In this document: positions 27,307 through 36,375 of the stretch, piece by piece
How the letters are laid out: each line of letters begins with the position of its first letter
Numbering within the stretch: position 1 is the stretch's first letter
NCBI RefSeq assembly: GCF_020400585.1
Contig: NZ_JAINVF010000004.1
Coordinates: forward strand, 310,001-374,000
Source of the DNA: Streptomyces sp. NK08204
Lineage (GTDB): Bacteria > Actinomycetota > Actinomycetes > Streptomycetales > Streptomycetaceae
Direction: 5' to 3'
DNA length: 64,000 nt
Position numbers and translations under genes: made by a program
Notes under the pieces: model-generated
What the model was told of the DNA's origin: nothing
Database searches by the model: none
What the model saw: only the letters and a program-made list of their open reading frames with translations

Positions 27307-28773
27307 TCAGCCCCGGCGGATGGTGATCGTCGTCCAGGCGCCCACGTGCACCCGGTCGCCGTCCTGGAGCGGTACCGGCACGAACGGCTGGATCGGTTCC
27401 TCCGAGCCGTTGACCGTGGTGCCGTTCGTCGAGTTCTGGTCGACGACCGCCCAGTTGCCGTCCGGCTGCTGCACCAGCACCGCGTGCTGGTGCGAGACGC
27501 CCGGGTCCTCCGGCGGCACCGACAGGTCGATGTCGGGGGTGTCGCCCGTGGAGTGCCGGCGGCGGCCGATGGTGACCTGGTTCCCGCTGAGCGTGCGCTG
27601 CTGCTCCGGCGAGTACGCGGGCAGGTTCAGGCCCGCGGCCTCGGGGCCCGAACGCTGCATCATCGCCATGAAGTAGTCGCGGTCCGGGGCGATGGTCGCC
27701 GTCCAGGTGGCCGGCTGCGGTGGCTGCGGTGCCGCCGGGAAGCCGGGGTTGCGCGGGGCCTGTGTGCCACCGGCCGGCGGGTAGCCGTAACCACCGCCGG
27801 GCGCGCCGGGGCCGCCGGGGCCGCCGGGGCCGGCGGACGACGGCGGGGAGAGCACCCAGTCGTCGTCACCGCCGCCGAAGGACGGGCCGCCGGCCGGCGG
27901 GCGGCCGGTCTCCTGCGGGAACGCGGGCGGTCCGGACGGCTGGAACGCCTGCGGGGCGCCGCCGGAGGTGCCGCCGGGTCCGGGGGGCGGCGGAGTCGGG
28001 CCGGGCGGCGGAGTCGGGCCGGGCGGCGGCGGGACCGGCCGGGAGGGGTCCCCACCGAAGCCGGAGGGGCCGCCGGGGCCGTTGGGGCCGGCGGGGCCAT
28101 TGGGGTGGGCCGGTCCGCGCGGTCCGGGCACGCCGGGCGCGCCGGGGAAGCCGGACGGCGGACCCGAGGGCGGACCCGAGGGCGGACCCGAGGGCGGACC
28201 CGAGGGCGGACCGGCGGGCGGCCGGGCGCCGAAAGCGGGGGGGCCGGGCGGGTCGGACGGGCCGGACGGGCCCGACGGACCGGGCACGCCGGGCGAGGTG
28301 GGCGGCGGGCCGGACGGGCGGCGCTCGCCCGCGAACGGCGTCGGGCCCGAGGGCTCGCTGCCGAAGGACGGGATCGGCTCGGCGGGCCGGTTCACCTGCG
28401 AGGGCCGCGAGCCCTGGTACTCGTACCCGTCACCGCCGCCGTAGGTCGCGCTCGGCGGCTGGAAGCGGGGCTGCGGCGGGCGCGGCGCGGCCGGGGTGTA
28501 GGAGGTGGCCGTGTTCGTCAGGAAGTTCCACCGGCACTCCTCGCAGAAGGGCGCGCCGCCCTCGCGGGGCGTACGGCACTGCGGGCACAGCTCCGGCTCG
28601 GGCGCCGGGGCACCGGCCGGCGGGCGTGCGCCCTGCGGCGGCGGGAAGCCGTAGCCGCCGCCGGCCGGAGGCGGCGGCGGAGGGGGCGGAGGTACGGCAC
28701 CGGCCATGCGGTGACCGCAGACCTCGCACCAGTCGTCGGAACCCGACTGGTGTCCGTTCGGGCAGGTCGGCAT
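27307..28773 (-). CDS. FHA-domain protein with zinc ribbon and Pro/Gly-rich linker
   Basis: The 488-residue protein has three parts: an N-terminal zinc-ribbon-like segment (CPNGHQSGSDDWCEVCGH), another CxxC pair around 90-110 (LCPQCRTPREGG, FCEEC), a very long Pro/Gly-rich disordered linker (about 120-390) with GPPSG repeats, and a C-terminal FHA domain (about 400-488: TIGRRRHSTG, GVSHQHAVLV, VVDQNSTNGTTVNG). The Ser-His and Asn positions that hold phosphothreonine are present. It is last in an operon with a PknG-like kinase and a PP2C phosphatase, so it is a likely reader of threonine phosphorylation there, by analogy with GarA/OdhI. Confidence 0.86.
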   Translation of the reverse strand: MPTCPNGHQSGSDDWCEVCGHRMAGAVPPPPPPPPPAGGGYGFPPPQGARPPAGAPAPEPELCPQCRTPREGGAPFCEECRWNFLTNTATSYTPAAPRPPQPRFQPPSATYGGGDGYEYQGSRPSQVNRPAEPIPSFGSEPSGPTPFAGERRPSGPPPTSPGVPGPSGPSGPSDPPGPPAFGARPPAGPPSGPPSGPPSGPPSGPPSGFPGAPGVPGPRGPAHPNGPAGPNGPGGPSGFGGDPSRPVPPPPGPTPPPGPTPPPPGPGGTSGGAPQAFQPSGPPAFPQETGRPPAGGPSFGGGDDDWVLSPPSSAGPGGPGGPGAPGGGYGYPPAGGTQAPRNPGFPAAPQPPQPATWTATIAPDRDYFMAMMQRSGPEAAGLNLPAYSPEQQRTLSGNQVTIGRRRHSTGDTPDIDLSVPPEDPGVSHQHAVLVQQPDGNWAVVDQNSTNGTTVNGSEEPIQPFVPVPLQDGDRVHVGAWTTITIRRG

Positions 28774-28832
28774 GTCGGCGTTTCCCCTTCTCCGGATGTC
28801 CTTCCCGGATGTCCTTCTCGCGTCCTACTGGG

Positions 28833-30176
28833 TCACTTCTTTACACGAACAGTCTTTGTGGACCGGGTGTCGAGAGTCATCTCGTCGGCCTCGGCGACCT
28901 TCGTCTTCAACCGCACAGTACCTGTCGCGGCGTCGACCACGTCCACCACCTTCGCAAGCAGTTTCGCAGTATCCGCGTTCCCCGAGGCGCTCGCGAGCTG
29001 AACGGCGCGCCCCAGTTTGGCCGTTGCCCCGTCGAAATCGCCCGCTTTGCGCAGGTCGAGCCCCTGTCGAATGGCTTGCGCCAGTTCGGCCTGCCCGGTG
29101 TAGTGAGCGACCTGGGGGTTGATCGCGGTCGAGGCCGCCATGTCGTCGGTCCACACCGCCCGTACGAGACCCTGGGCGCCCAAGTTCCGGACCGAGCCGT
29201 CCGGTTGCGGCACCACCAGCGAGACCCGGGCGGCCAGCATCTCCTGGCCCAGACCGGCCGTCGGCACCTCGACACACAGGTGGTAGTCCCGGGACTCGTC
29301 CCCCCAGGAGCCGGTGGGGTAGTCCCCGGCGCGCGGGCCGGCCTCGGTGCGGCGGTCGGTCAGTTCCTCGACCGTCGGCGCCACTTGCTTGACAAACTTG
29401 ATCGTCGTGCCGACCGGGGTCCACACCCGCAGGGCGACGTCCGCGACCTCCTTGCCCATGGCCGTCTCCATCATGCGGGTGAAGTCGGCGGCCAGGCCGG
29501 CCGGGTCGGCGACGATGTCGGCGCTGCCGAGCAGGGCCGAGGCGATCCCTGTGACTTCTTTCACTTCCCAGTCGGTGCCCACACCGCGGGCGTCACAGGT
29601 GAACCGTCCCGCGCACGCGTCGAGCGCCGCGCGCAGGTCCGCCGGGGACTCGTGCTCGTTGCGGCCGTCGGTGAGCAGGATGCCGTGCCGGATGGTGACG
29701 TCCACCGAGGACAGCAGCCGGTCGGCGAGCCGCAGCCAGGTGCCGATGGCCGTGCCCCCGCCGGCGCTGAGCCTGCGCAGCGCGTCCTTGGCCTGCCGGC
29801 GGGTGGTGGCGTCGGCGACGGCCAGCCGGCCGCCTCCCGGGTACACCTCCGTGGCCACGTGCGTGCCGCCGATCACCGCGAAGTGAACGCCGTCGCGCAG
29901 CGTGTCGATCGCGGCGGCCGTGGCGTCACGGGCGTTGCGCATCTTGACCGGCGGGTAGTCCATCGAGCCCGAACAGTCGACCATGATCGCCACCGCCGCG
30001 GACGGGCTGCGCCCGGCCGCGTAGCCGGGCGCTCCGGCCGTACTGCCGAGTGTGCCCCCGCCGGTGGCCGTGACCGTGACGATCGCGCTGACCTCGCGAC
30101 CGCCCTCCGGCAGGTACTCGTTCTGGTACACGTCCATCGAGAACGCGGGCACGTTCGACTTGGAGAAATTGGCCAT
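28833..30176 (-). CDS. VWA-domain protein
   Basis: The 447-residue protein has an N-terminal beta region (MANFSKSNVPAFSMDVYQNE), then a von Willebrand A domain with a complete MIDAS motif DCSGS at about 82-86 (IMVDCSGSMD) and a later LTDGRNEHE. The C-terminal third contains helical segments (LAQAIRQGLDLRKAGDFDGATAKLGRAV). No signal peptide is seen, so it is cytoplasmic. VWA proteins usually build metal-dependent complexes. It lies between a PP2C phosphatase and an FHA protein in the PknG operon and may be a scaffold or effector of that pathway; its partner is unknown. Confidence 0.85.
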   Translation of the reverse strand: MANFSKSNVPAFSMDVYQNEYLPEGGREVSAIVTVTATGGGTLGSTAGAPGYAAGRSPSAAVAIMVDCSGSMDYPPVKMRNARDATAAAIDTLRDGVHFAVIGGTHVATEVYPGGGRLAVADATTRRQAKDALRRLSAGGGTAIGTWLRLADRLLSSVDVTIRHGILLTDGRNEHESPADLRAALDACAGRFTCDARGVGTDWEVKEVTGIASALLGSADIVADPAGLAADFTRMMETAMGKEVADVALRVWTPVGTTIKFVKQVAPTVEELTDRRTEAGPRAGDYPTGSWGDESRDYHLCVEVPTAGLGQEMLAARVSLVVPQPDGSVRNLGAQGLVRAVWTDDMAASTAINPQVAHYTGQAELAQAIRQGLDLRKAGDFDGATAKLGRAVQLASASGNADTAKLLAKVVDVVDAATGTVRLKTKVAEADEMTLDTRSTKTVRVKK

Positions 30177-30278
30177 GCTGACTCTGATCCCCCTTACAGC
30201 CCACAGAAACCGTGGGTGATGACTGTATGCGGACCGGTCCCCTCCGGTCCTGTGAGGCTCCCCCGCCGTGCCGGCCTC

Positions 30279-31505
30279 TCAGGCCGATCCTGCCCCCTGG
30301 GACGGCGCCGGGAACGGCAGGACGGCCACTGTTACGTTGTCGTGGCCCCCGCCGTCCAGCGCGTGCCCGACCAGGACGCGGGCGCTGTGCAGCGGGCGCG
30401 TGGCCGCGTCGGCGGGCACGACCTCGGACATCTCCTCGGCCGTCTCCGCGTAGTTCCACAGTCCGTCGGTGCACACCACCACGACACCAGGCCGGTCCGG
30501 CTTGAAGGAAGCGGTGTGCGGCTCCAGTTCGTAGGCGTCCGCGCCGAGCCAGCCGGTGATCGCGTGGGCGCGCTCGTCGGCGTAGGCCTCGGCCTCGCTC
30601 ATCAGTCCGGCGGCGACCATCTGCGCGGCCCAGGAGTCGTCCTCGGTGAGCCGGGCCGGGGGCGCGGAGCGGTCCGTGGGCACCCAGTAGGCGCGGCTGT
30701 CACCGACCCAGCCGACCACCAGCAGCCCGGCGGTGACCACCGCGCCGACGATGGTGCAGGCCGGGGCGTTGGTGTGCGGACTGTGCTCGCGGGCCGAAGC
30801 GGGCTCCTCAGCGAGCGCGTTGACGGCCTGTGAGGCCGCGACGATCGCCTCGTGCATCGCCTGCTGCGGGTGGGTGCCGCGCGGCAGGGCGGTCAGCAGA
30901 ATGTCACCCGCCGCGCGGGACGCCGCGGTTGACGCCTCGTCCGGCCGGTGCGCCGAGGACACGCCGTCGCAGACGATCGCGAGGGCCGCCGGAGTGCCGT
31001 CGGGCAGCGTGGTGTGGCCGACGGAGAAGGCGTCCTCGTTGCGGTGGTGGCGCAGGCCGCGGTCGCTGACGGCGGCGACCGGTCCCGACTCCCGCTCCAC
31101 GTGGTCGCGTTCGCGGGGCTGGGCGTGCCCGCAGTTCTCGCAGTAGCCGTCGTCGTCCACCCGGCCCGCCCGGCAGGCCACGCACATCCGCGCAGCCTCG
31201 GCGGGGGCGGCGACGGGGTCCGCCAGACGCGGGTCGGGCACCTGCCGCGGGTCCGGTGCCTGCAACGGGTCCGGCGCCTGCAGCGGATACTCCTCGGGCT
31301 CGGGCTGCTGCGGCACCTGGTCGAGGCGCACCCTGTCCCCGGCGGCGGCCGGGCCGGACAGGGTGAGCGTCGGATGGTCCGGCGGCGCAGCGGACACCAC
31401 CGAGAGGTCGTATCCGCACGCGCCGCAGAACAGGTCACCCGACTCGACCGGCTCCGCACAGCTCGGGCACTCGGACAGTGCGGCCTGCTGGGGCATCTGC
31501 GACAT
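30279..31505 (-). CDS. PP2C-type protein phosphatase with zinc ribbons
   Basis: The 408-residue protein opens with a zinc ribbon (CPSCAEPVESGDLFCGACGYDL) and has a second CxxC pair near 130 (CVACRAGRVDDDGYCENCGH). The PP2C domain (about 150-400) keeps the metal-binding motifs: RNEDAF, VCDGVSSA, GDSRAYW, and GGHDNVTVAV near the end. It should dephosphorylate Ser/Thr residues with Mn or Mg. The PknG-like kinase gene lies immediately upstream, so it is the natural counter-enzyme. Start ATG 31505 falls four bases after the kinase stop; TTG 31508 is also possible. Confidence 0.88.
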   Translation of the reverse strand: MSQMPQQAALSECPSCAEPVESGDLFCGACGYDLSVVSAAPPDHPTLTLSGPAAAGDRVRLDQVPQQPEPEEYPLQAPDPLQAPDPRQVPDPRLADPVAAPAEAARMCVACRAGRVDDDGYCENCGHAQPRERDHVERESGPVAAVSDRGLRHHRNEDAFSVGHTTLPDGTPAALAIVCDGVSSAHRPDEASTAASRAAGDILLTALPRGTHPQQAMHEAIVAASQAVNALAEEPASAREHSPHTNAPACTIVGAVVTAGLLVVGWVGDSRAYWVPTDRSAPPARLTEDDSWAAQMVAAGLMSEAEAYADERAHAITGWLGADAYELEPHTASFKPDRPGVVVVCTDGLWNYAETAEEMSEVVPADAATRPLHSARVLVGHALDGGGHDNVTVAVLPFPAPSQGAGSA

Positions 31506-31508
31506 CAA

Positions 31509-33992
31509 CTACACCCAAGTCCGGGGGCGGTAACGGTTGGCCCGTTCCACCAGTTCGATCCTCTCCACGCCACCGGGCGCCAGCCGGGCGAGTGTGCGGT
31601 ACGCGCGCTCCAGACCGAAACGCAGGCCCCGCTCGTCCAGGCCACTGCCCAGCAGCACCCGACCGCCGGCGGGCGCACCGGCGGCGCCCTGGCCCTCGGA
31701 GAGTATCCAGTCCAGCGCGCAACCGAGGACTTCCACCGACAACTGCTCGCGCCGGGCCGGGTCCAGACCGTAGGCGTCCAGCGCCTCGACCTGCCGGGCG
31801 GCGGCCATCAGGTCGTCCGTGAACGCCACGTCACCGGCGCTCGCCGTGCGCTGCCGCAGCCGCGCCCGCACCGCGGCCACCCGGGCGGCCGTGTAGTGGA
31901 TGGAGGACTCCGGCACCGACTCCAGCGTCGTCACGGCACTGCGCCGGTCCCCGGCCGCGAGCTGCACCCGGGCCAGACCGAACGCGGCGCTCACATAGCT
32001 CGGGTCGGTCGCCCACACCAGCTGGTAGTAGTCGGCGGCGTTGTCCAACTGGCCCAGCACCTCCGCGCACAGGCCCAGCGCCAGCTTCGGCGCCGCCTCG
32101 CCGGGGAAGGCGTCGTAGATCGCGTCGAACGCGAGTGCGGCACCCTCGAAGTCGCCGGTGACCAGGGCCGCCACACCCCGGTACCACACCACCCGCCAGT
32201 CGTCGGGGCGTTCGTCCTCCAGCTTGGCCAGGGACATCAGCGCGGCCTGCTGATCGCCGCTCTCCAGCCGGGCGCGGACCTGCCGCAGCCGTGTCTCCAC
32301 GGTCTGCGCGGGCGCCGCCTCCAGCGCGGCGATCAGCTCGGCCGGCGCGGAAGCCGAAAGACCCGCCAGGAAACCGGCGTTGGTGTCGCCCGGGTCGACC
32401 AGCGGGACCGGCAGCGCGAGCGCCGCGGCCGGGGTGACGACCGGCCGGACGAGGGCCGCCGGGGGCGGCGCGGGCAGCGGCCCGGTGCCGCCGGCCTTGC
32501 GTACCGCACGCGCGCCCAGCCGTGACACGTCCCCCTCCAGCTTGGGGAACAGCTCCGTGTCCGTGACCTTGACCTCGGGCCCGAACAGGGTAGACAGGGC
32601 AGGCCGGGGCTGCCCGGTCTGCAGCGCGACCACCTCGCGCAGCACACCGGTCAGCTGCTCGGCCATCTCCTGCGCGGAGGCGAACCGGCGGGCCGGGTCG
32701 GGGTCGGTGGCGCGCACCAGGAGCCGGTAGAAGGACTCGTAGCGGCCGAAGACCTCGATGGTGTCCGGGTCGGGCAGGGAGTCCACGTACGTGTTCGTGT
32801 AGCCCTGGAAGTCGAAGGTGAGCACGGCGAGGGTACGGGCCACCGTGTACAGGTCGCTCGCCACGGACGGGCCGACCTCGGCCACCTCGGGCGCCTGGTA
32901 GCCGACCGTGCCGTAGATGGCCGACTCGTCGTCGTCCATCCGGCGCACCGCGCCCATGTCGATCAGCTTGAGCTGGTCCTCGCTCTGGATGGCGTTGTCG
33001 ACCTTGAAGTCGCAGTACAGCAGGTTGCGGCTGTGCAGATGGCCGAGCGCCTCCAGCGCCTCGATGCCGTAGGCGCAGGCCTGCTCCACCGGCAGCGGGT
33101 CGCGCCGGCCGTCCGGGGTGCGGCGGGTGTTGGCGATCTCCTTCAGCGACTTGCCGCCGACGTACTCCATGACGATGTAGCCGTCGAGGGAGCCGGTGCG
33201 CTGGTCGAGGTGCTCCACGAAGTTGTAGATCCGCACGATGTTGGCGTGCTCGATCTCCGCGAGGAAGCGCCGCTCGGAGATCGCGGCGGCCATCGCGTCC
33301 TGGTCGCCGGTGTCCAGCAGGCCCTTGAGCACCACCCAGCGGTCGGAGACGGCCCGGTCCACGGCGAGGTAGATCCAGCCGAGCCCGCCGTGCGCGAGAC
33401 AGCCCGCGACCTCGTACTGGCCGTGCACCACGTCCCCGGCCCTCAGCTTGGGCACGAACGAGTACGGGTGCCCGCACTTGGTGCAGAAGCCCTCCGTACG
33501 CCCGGGCCGCTCCCCGCGCGAACGCCCCACCGGCGCACCGCAGTCCGAGCGCGAGCAGAACCGCTTGCGCTCGGGCACCTCCGGGTTCTCCAGCACCATC
33601 GCGCGCGGATCGGGCCGCGGCACCTGCGGCACCAGGACCAGGCCGGCACCCAGCCGCCCCCGGGACGAGGAGCCCGAGGAGGAGCCGGAGCTGCGCACCG
33701 ACACCGAGCGGCCGGTGGACTTCCCGGACAGCGAGCGGGACAGCCGGCCCGACACCGAGCGCCGCGACTTCGACGACTGCGACGAGGTGCGGGCACTGCC
33801 GCGCGAGCTGGCGTGCGAGCCGCCGCTCTGTGCCGAGCCCCGGGTCAGTCCGGTGGGCGGCGAGCCGACCATCCCCGTCGCCGAGACGACCGGGGCCAGA
33901 CCACAGGTGTCGCAGTACAGTTCACCGCCGCCCACGTCCTCGTACGCCCCGCCGCAGCCCGGCCGCTGGCACGGGTGCTGTGCCTGACTCAT
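31509..33992 (-). CDS. pknG: PknG-like serine/threonine protein kinase
   Basis: The 827-residue protein follows PknG: an N-terminal Cys cluster (CQRPGCGGAYEDVGGGELYC and CDTC), a Ser-rich segment, a second rubredoxin-like cluster (CSRSDCGAP through FCTKCGHPY at about 150-185), a kinase domain at about 190-450, and a C-terminal TPR-like region. Kinase residues seen: Gly-rich loop LAHGGLGWIYLA, lysine in WVVLKG, catalytic YCDFKVDN, metal-binding LKLIDMGAV, and YGTVGYQAPE. In mycobacteria PknG phosphorylates the FHA protein GarA to control 2-oxoglutarate use and is fed by GlnH/GlnX; both relatives are encoded upstream here. ATG 33992 overlaps the previous stop as ATGA. Confidence 0.93.
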   Translation of the reverse strand: MSQAQHPCQRPGCGGAYEDVGGGELYCDTCGLAPVVSATGMVGSPPTGLTRGSAQSGGSHASSRGSARTSSQSSKSRRSVSGRLSRSLSGKSTGRSVSVRSSGSSSGSSSRGRLGAGLVLVPQVPRPDPRAMVLENPEVPERKRFCSRSDCGAPVGRSRGERPGRTEGFCTKCGHPYSFVPKLRAGDVVHGQYEVAGCLAHGGLGWIYLAVDRAVSDRWVVLKGLLDTGDQDAMAAAISERRFLAEIEHANIVRIYNFVEHLDQRTGSLDGYIVMEYVGGKSLKEIANTRRTPDGRRDPLPVEQACAYGIEALEALGHLHSRNLLYCDFKVDNAIQSEDQLKLIDMGAVRRMDDDESAIYGTVGYQAPEVAEVGPSVASDLYTVARTLAVLTFDFQGYTNTYVDSLPDPDTIEVFGRYESFYRLLVRATDPDPARRFASAQEMAEQLTGVLREVVALQTGQPRPALSTLFGPEVKVTDTELFPKLEGDVSRLGARAVRKAGGTGPLPAPPPAALVRPVVTPAAALALPVPLVDPGDTNAGFLAGLSASAPAELIAALEAAPAQTVETRLRQVRARLESGDQQAALMSLAKLEDERPDDWRVVWYRGVAALVTGDFEGAALAFDAIYDAFPGEAAPKLALGLCAEVLGQLDNAADYYQLVWATDPSYVSAAFGLARVQLAAGDRRSAVTTLESVPESSIHYTAARVAAVRARLRQRTASAGDVAFTDDLMAAARQVEALDAYGLDPARREQLSVEVLGCALDWILSEGQGAAGAPAGGRVLLGSGLDERGLRFGLERAYRTLARLAPGGVERIELVERANRYRPRTWV

Positions 33993-35284
33993 GACGACTC
34001 ACTCCTACGGTCCTGATGAGATCCGCCCTGTCCGGGGACCCTCGGTGTGCCGAGCGACTCGGCCGCCGCCTGCTGGTAGCGCAGGACGGCCTGTTCGGCG
34101 ACACGCAGGTCGCACGGGGCGCTCCACAGCATGCGCCGCGCCACGTCGTACCGCTCCACCAGCAGCGGGTCCTCGGCGAGTCCGTGCCGGGCCACCTTCG
34201 CCTTGTAGGCGTCGAGCCGGCCGCGCAACTCGGCGCGGACCGCGAGCGGCGCGGTGACCGCCGTCAACGACTCACGGGCGCGCAGCAGTTCGTCCTCCGC
34301 CTTCTCCTCCAGGGCCTCGAGGAGCGGGGAGAGCAGATGCCACTGCGCCTGGCGGCGGTACTCGGCCGCCGTCGCCAGCTGCTCCTGGAGCACGGTCGGC
34401 GGCCCGCTGACCACCGGCACCTCGGTCGCGGCGATCTTCGCCAGCACCTCACCGCGCGCGGCACGCGCCTCGGCGAGGGTCCGGTCCGCGCGGGAGAGCA
34501 CGTCCCGCAGCCGGATCAGCCGCGCCTCGGCGTCCTGCCGGACGGTCAGCACGGCGTCGATCTCGCGCCGCACCTCCTCCAGGGCACGCGCCTCACGGTC
34601 GTACACCGTGGTGTCCGGCCGGCCGCCGCCGGGCGCCGAACTGCCCTCGGCGGGCACCCAGAAGGCGAGCGGATCGCAGACGACGTCCTCCCGCAGCCTG
34701 GTCAGCGTCCGGGTGATGCGCTCCAGGTCGTCGCCGGAGGGGTGCTCGCCCGGGCGTACGCCGACGGAGTGCGCCAGCGACCGGGTGCGCTGGAGTTCCG
34801 CGGAGAGTAAATCGATCCGGGCGGGCAGCGCCGACCAGACGGCGTCGGCGGTGACCACCACGTCCAGGCTCGTCGCGTACAGCTCGTTCATCCGGTCCAC
34901 CAGGGTGGACAGCGTGAAACGCTCGCTGAGTCTGTCCGCGCCGGGCACGGTGACGGACTCGCCGCGCAGCAGCTCGGTCAGCTCCGCCAGGTCCTCGCGG
35001 CTGGACCAGCGGCGCCGGGCGCGGATCTCCCGGGCGGTGCGCAGCGCGGCCGTGTAGGCGTCGAAGTACGACCACAGCAACGTGATCGACGCCTCGGTCG
35101 CCGACCAGCGCTGCTGGGTGACGCCGGTCAGCCGGGCCCCTTCGAGGAGCCTGCGGCCCGCGTGGTCCTGCAGGGCGAACAGCGAGGTCTCGATCGCCTC
35201 GTGCTCGGCGCCGAGCCGCGCCAGCGCACGGTCCACCTCGTCCCGGTCCATCACCGGCCCGGCGGCGGGGTCCGTGACGCCCAT
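33989..35284 (-). CDS. coiled-coil cytoplasmic protein in pknG operon
   Basis: The 431-residue protein is almost wholly helical, rich in Arg, Glu, Leu and Ala, with likely coiled coils at about 15-110, 195-290 and 330-420. No membrane segment, signal peptide or catalytic motif is visible, and I do not recognise a family. It sits between the glnH-like and pknG-like genes, where mycobacteria have no gene, and overlaps pknG as ATGA, which suggests a tight stoichiometric link. A scaffold or adaptor coupling the membrane sensor to the kinase is a reasonable guess. Its ribosome site GAGAGGTGAT is good. Confidence 0.8.
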   Translation of the reverse strand: MGVTDPAAGPVMDRDEVDRALARLGAEHEAIETSLFALQDHAGRRLLEGARLTGVTQQRWSATEASITLLWSYFDAYTAALRTAREIRARRRWSSREDLAELTELLRGESVTVPGADRLSERFTLSTLVDRMNELYATSLDVVVTADAVWSALPARIDLLSAELQRTRSLAHSVGVRPGEHPSGDDLERITRTLTRLREDVVCDPLAFWVPAEGSSAPGGGRPDTTVYDREARALEEVRREIDAVLTVRQDAEARLIRLRDVLSRADRTLAEARAARGEVLAKIAATEVPVVSGPPTVLQEQLATAAEYRRQAQWHLLSPLLEALEEKAEDELLRARESLTAVTAPLAVRAELRGRLDAYKAKVARHGLAEDPLLVERYDVARRMLWSAPCDLRVAEQAVLRYQQAAAESLGTPRVPGQGGSHQDRRSESS

Positions 35285-35325
35285 CGATCACCTCTCGCTT
35301 GCTGTGTGTCGGCCTGGTGGGAAGG

Positions 35326-36375
35326 TCAGCTGGTGCGCAGATACTGCGGCGCGGGCGGCTTGGACGCCGCCGAGTCCGCCCCCAGCGTCGCCGCCAGCCA
35401 CTTGTCGTACGACGTCTGCCAGCCGCCACCGCGGTAGTCCACCAGGATGCGATTGACCCGGCGTACCAGATCGGTGGCGTCCTTCTTCATCGCCACGCCG
35501 TAGTACTCGGTGGTGAAGGCCTCGCCCTTCAGCTCGACGGTCGGGTCCTGGGCGGCCTGGCTCGCGGCGAGCGCGCCGTCGGTGACGACCGCGTCGGCCT
35601 CGCCGAGCTGCAGCCGCACCAGGCAGTCGAGCTGGTTGGGAACCGTCGCGGAGATGTCGGCCGAGGCGGGCAGCCGGCCCAGCTTCCTGTCGGCGTCCAG
35701 CTTGGTGTACGCGGTCGAACCGGCCGCCGTGCAGATCCTCTTGTGCGCGAGCGAGCTGTTGTAGCCGGTGATCGACGACGACTTGGGCGCGAGGACCTGC
35801 TGCCCGGTCTTGAAGTAGGGCGCGGAGAACGCCACCTGCTGCAGCCGGTCACAGGTGATCGTCATCGTCCGGACGACCATGTCGACCCGGCCGTCCTGGA
35901 TCGCCGGAATGCGCTGGCTCGTCGGAATCGCCTTGAACTGGACCGCGTCCGGATCCCCGAGGATGTCCGCGGCGATCTTGTGGACGAGGTCGATGTCGAA
36001 GCCCTCCAGCTCCGCGCCCTCGGTGTTCGGGTTGCGGTAGCCCCAGCGGTAGCTGTTCTGGTCGACGCCGACGATCAGCTTGCGCTTGGCGCCCGTACGG
36101 GACTTGATGGCGTCGATCGTCGGGCCGTCCGCGCCGGACGGGGACAGCGTCTGCTCCTGCGCGTTCGCGTCCGTGCAGCTGCCGGCGCGCACCTGGCTGC
36201 CCTCGGCCACGCCCCCGCCGGCCGTGCCGGTGCCCCGGTGCGCGGCCTGGGTGCGCGGCAGCAGCAGGACGAAGGCGAGCGCCAGGGCGCACAGGACCGC
36301 CATGGCGCCGACCCCGCCCCACCCCCGCTGGGCGGACCGGGCACGTGCTGCGTACATCGCCTTGCCCCCTGTCAC
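35326..36375 (-). CDS. glnH: GlnH-like extracellular amino-acid-binding protein
   Basis: The 349-residue protein has an N-terminal membrane anchor or signal (about 24-43: AMAVLCALALAFVLLLPRTQ) but no lipobox cysteine, unlike the mycobacterial lipoprotein. The rest is a family 3 solute-binding fold: LIVGVDQNSYRWGYRN, GFDIDLVHKIAADILGD, RVDMVVRTMTITCDRLQQVAFS and DAVVTDGALAASQA. No transport permease or ATPase is nearby, so it is likely a sensor that presents an amino acid to the GlnX-like partner. Its GTG overlaps that gene as GTGA, so the pair is translationally coupled. Confidence 0.88.
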   Translation of the reverse strand: MTGGKAMYAARARSAQRGWGGVGAMAVLCALALAFVLLLPRTQAAHRGTGTAGGGVAEGSQVRAGSCTDANAQEQTLSPSGADGPTIDAIKSRTGAKRKLIVGVDQNSYRWGYRNPNTEGAELEGFDIDLVHKIAADILGDPDAVQFKAIPTSQRIPAIQDGRVDMVVRTMTITCDRLQQVAFSAPYFKTGQQVLAPKSSSITGYNSSLAHKRICTAAGSTAYTKLDADRKLGRLPASADISATVPNQLDCLVRLQLGEADAVVTDGALAASQAAQDPTVELKGEAFTTEYYGVAMKKDATDLVRRVNRILVDYRGGGWQTSYDKWLAATLGADSAASKPPAPQYLRTS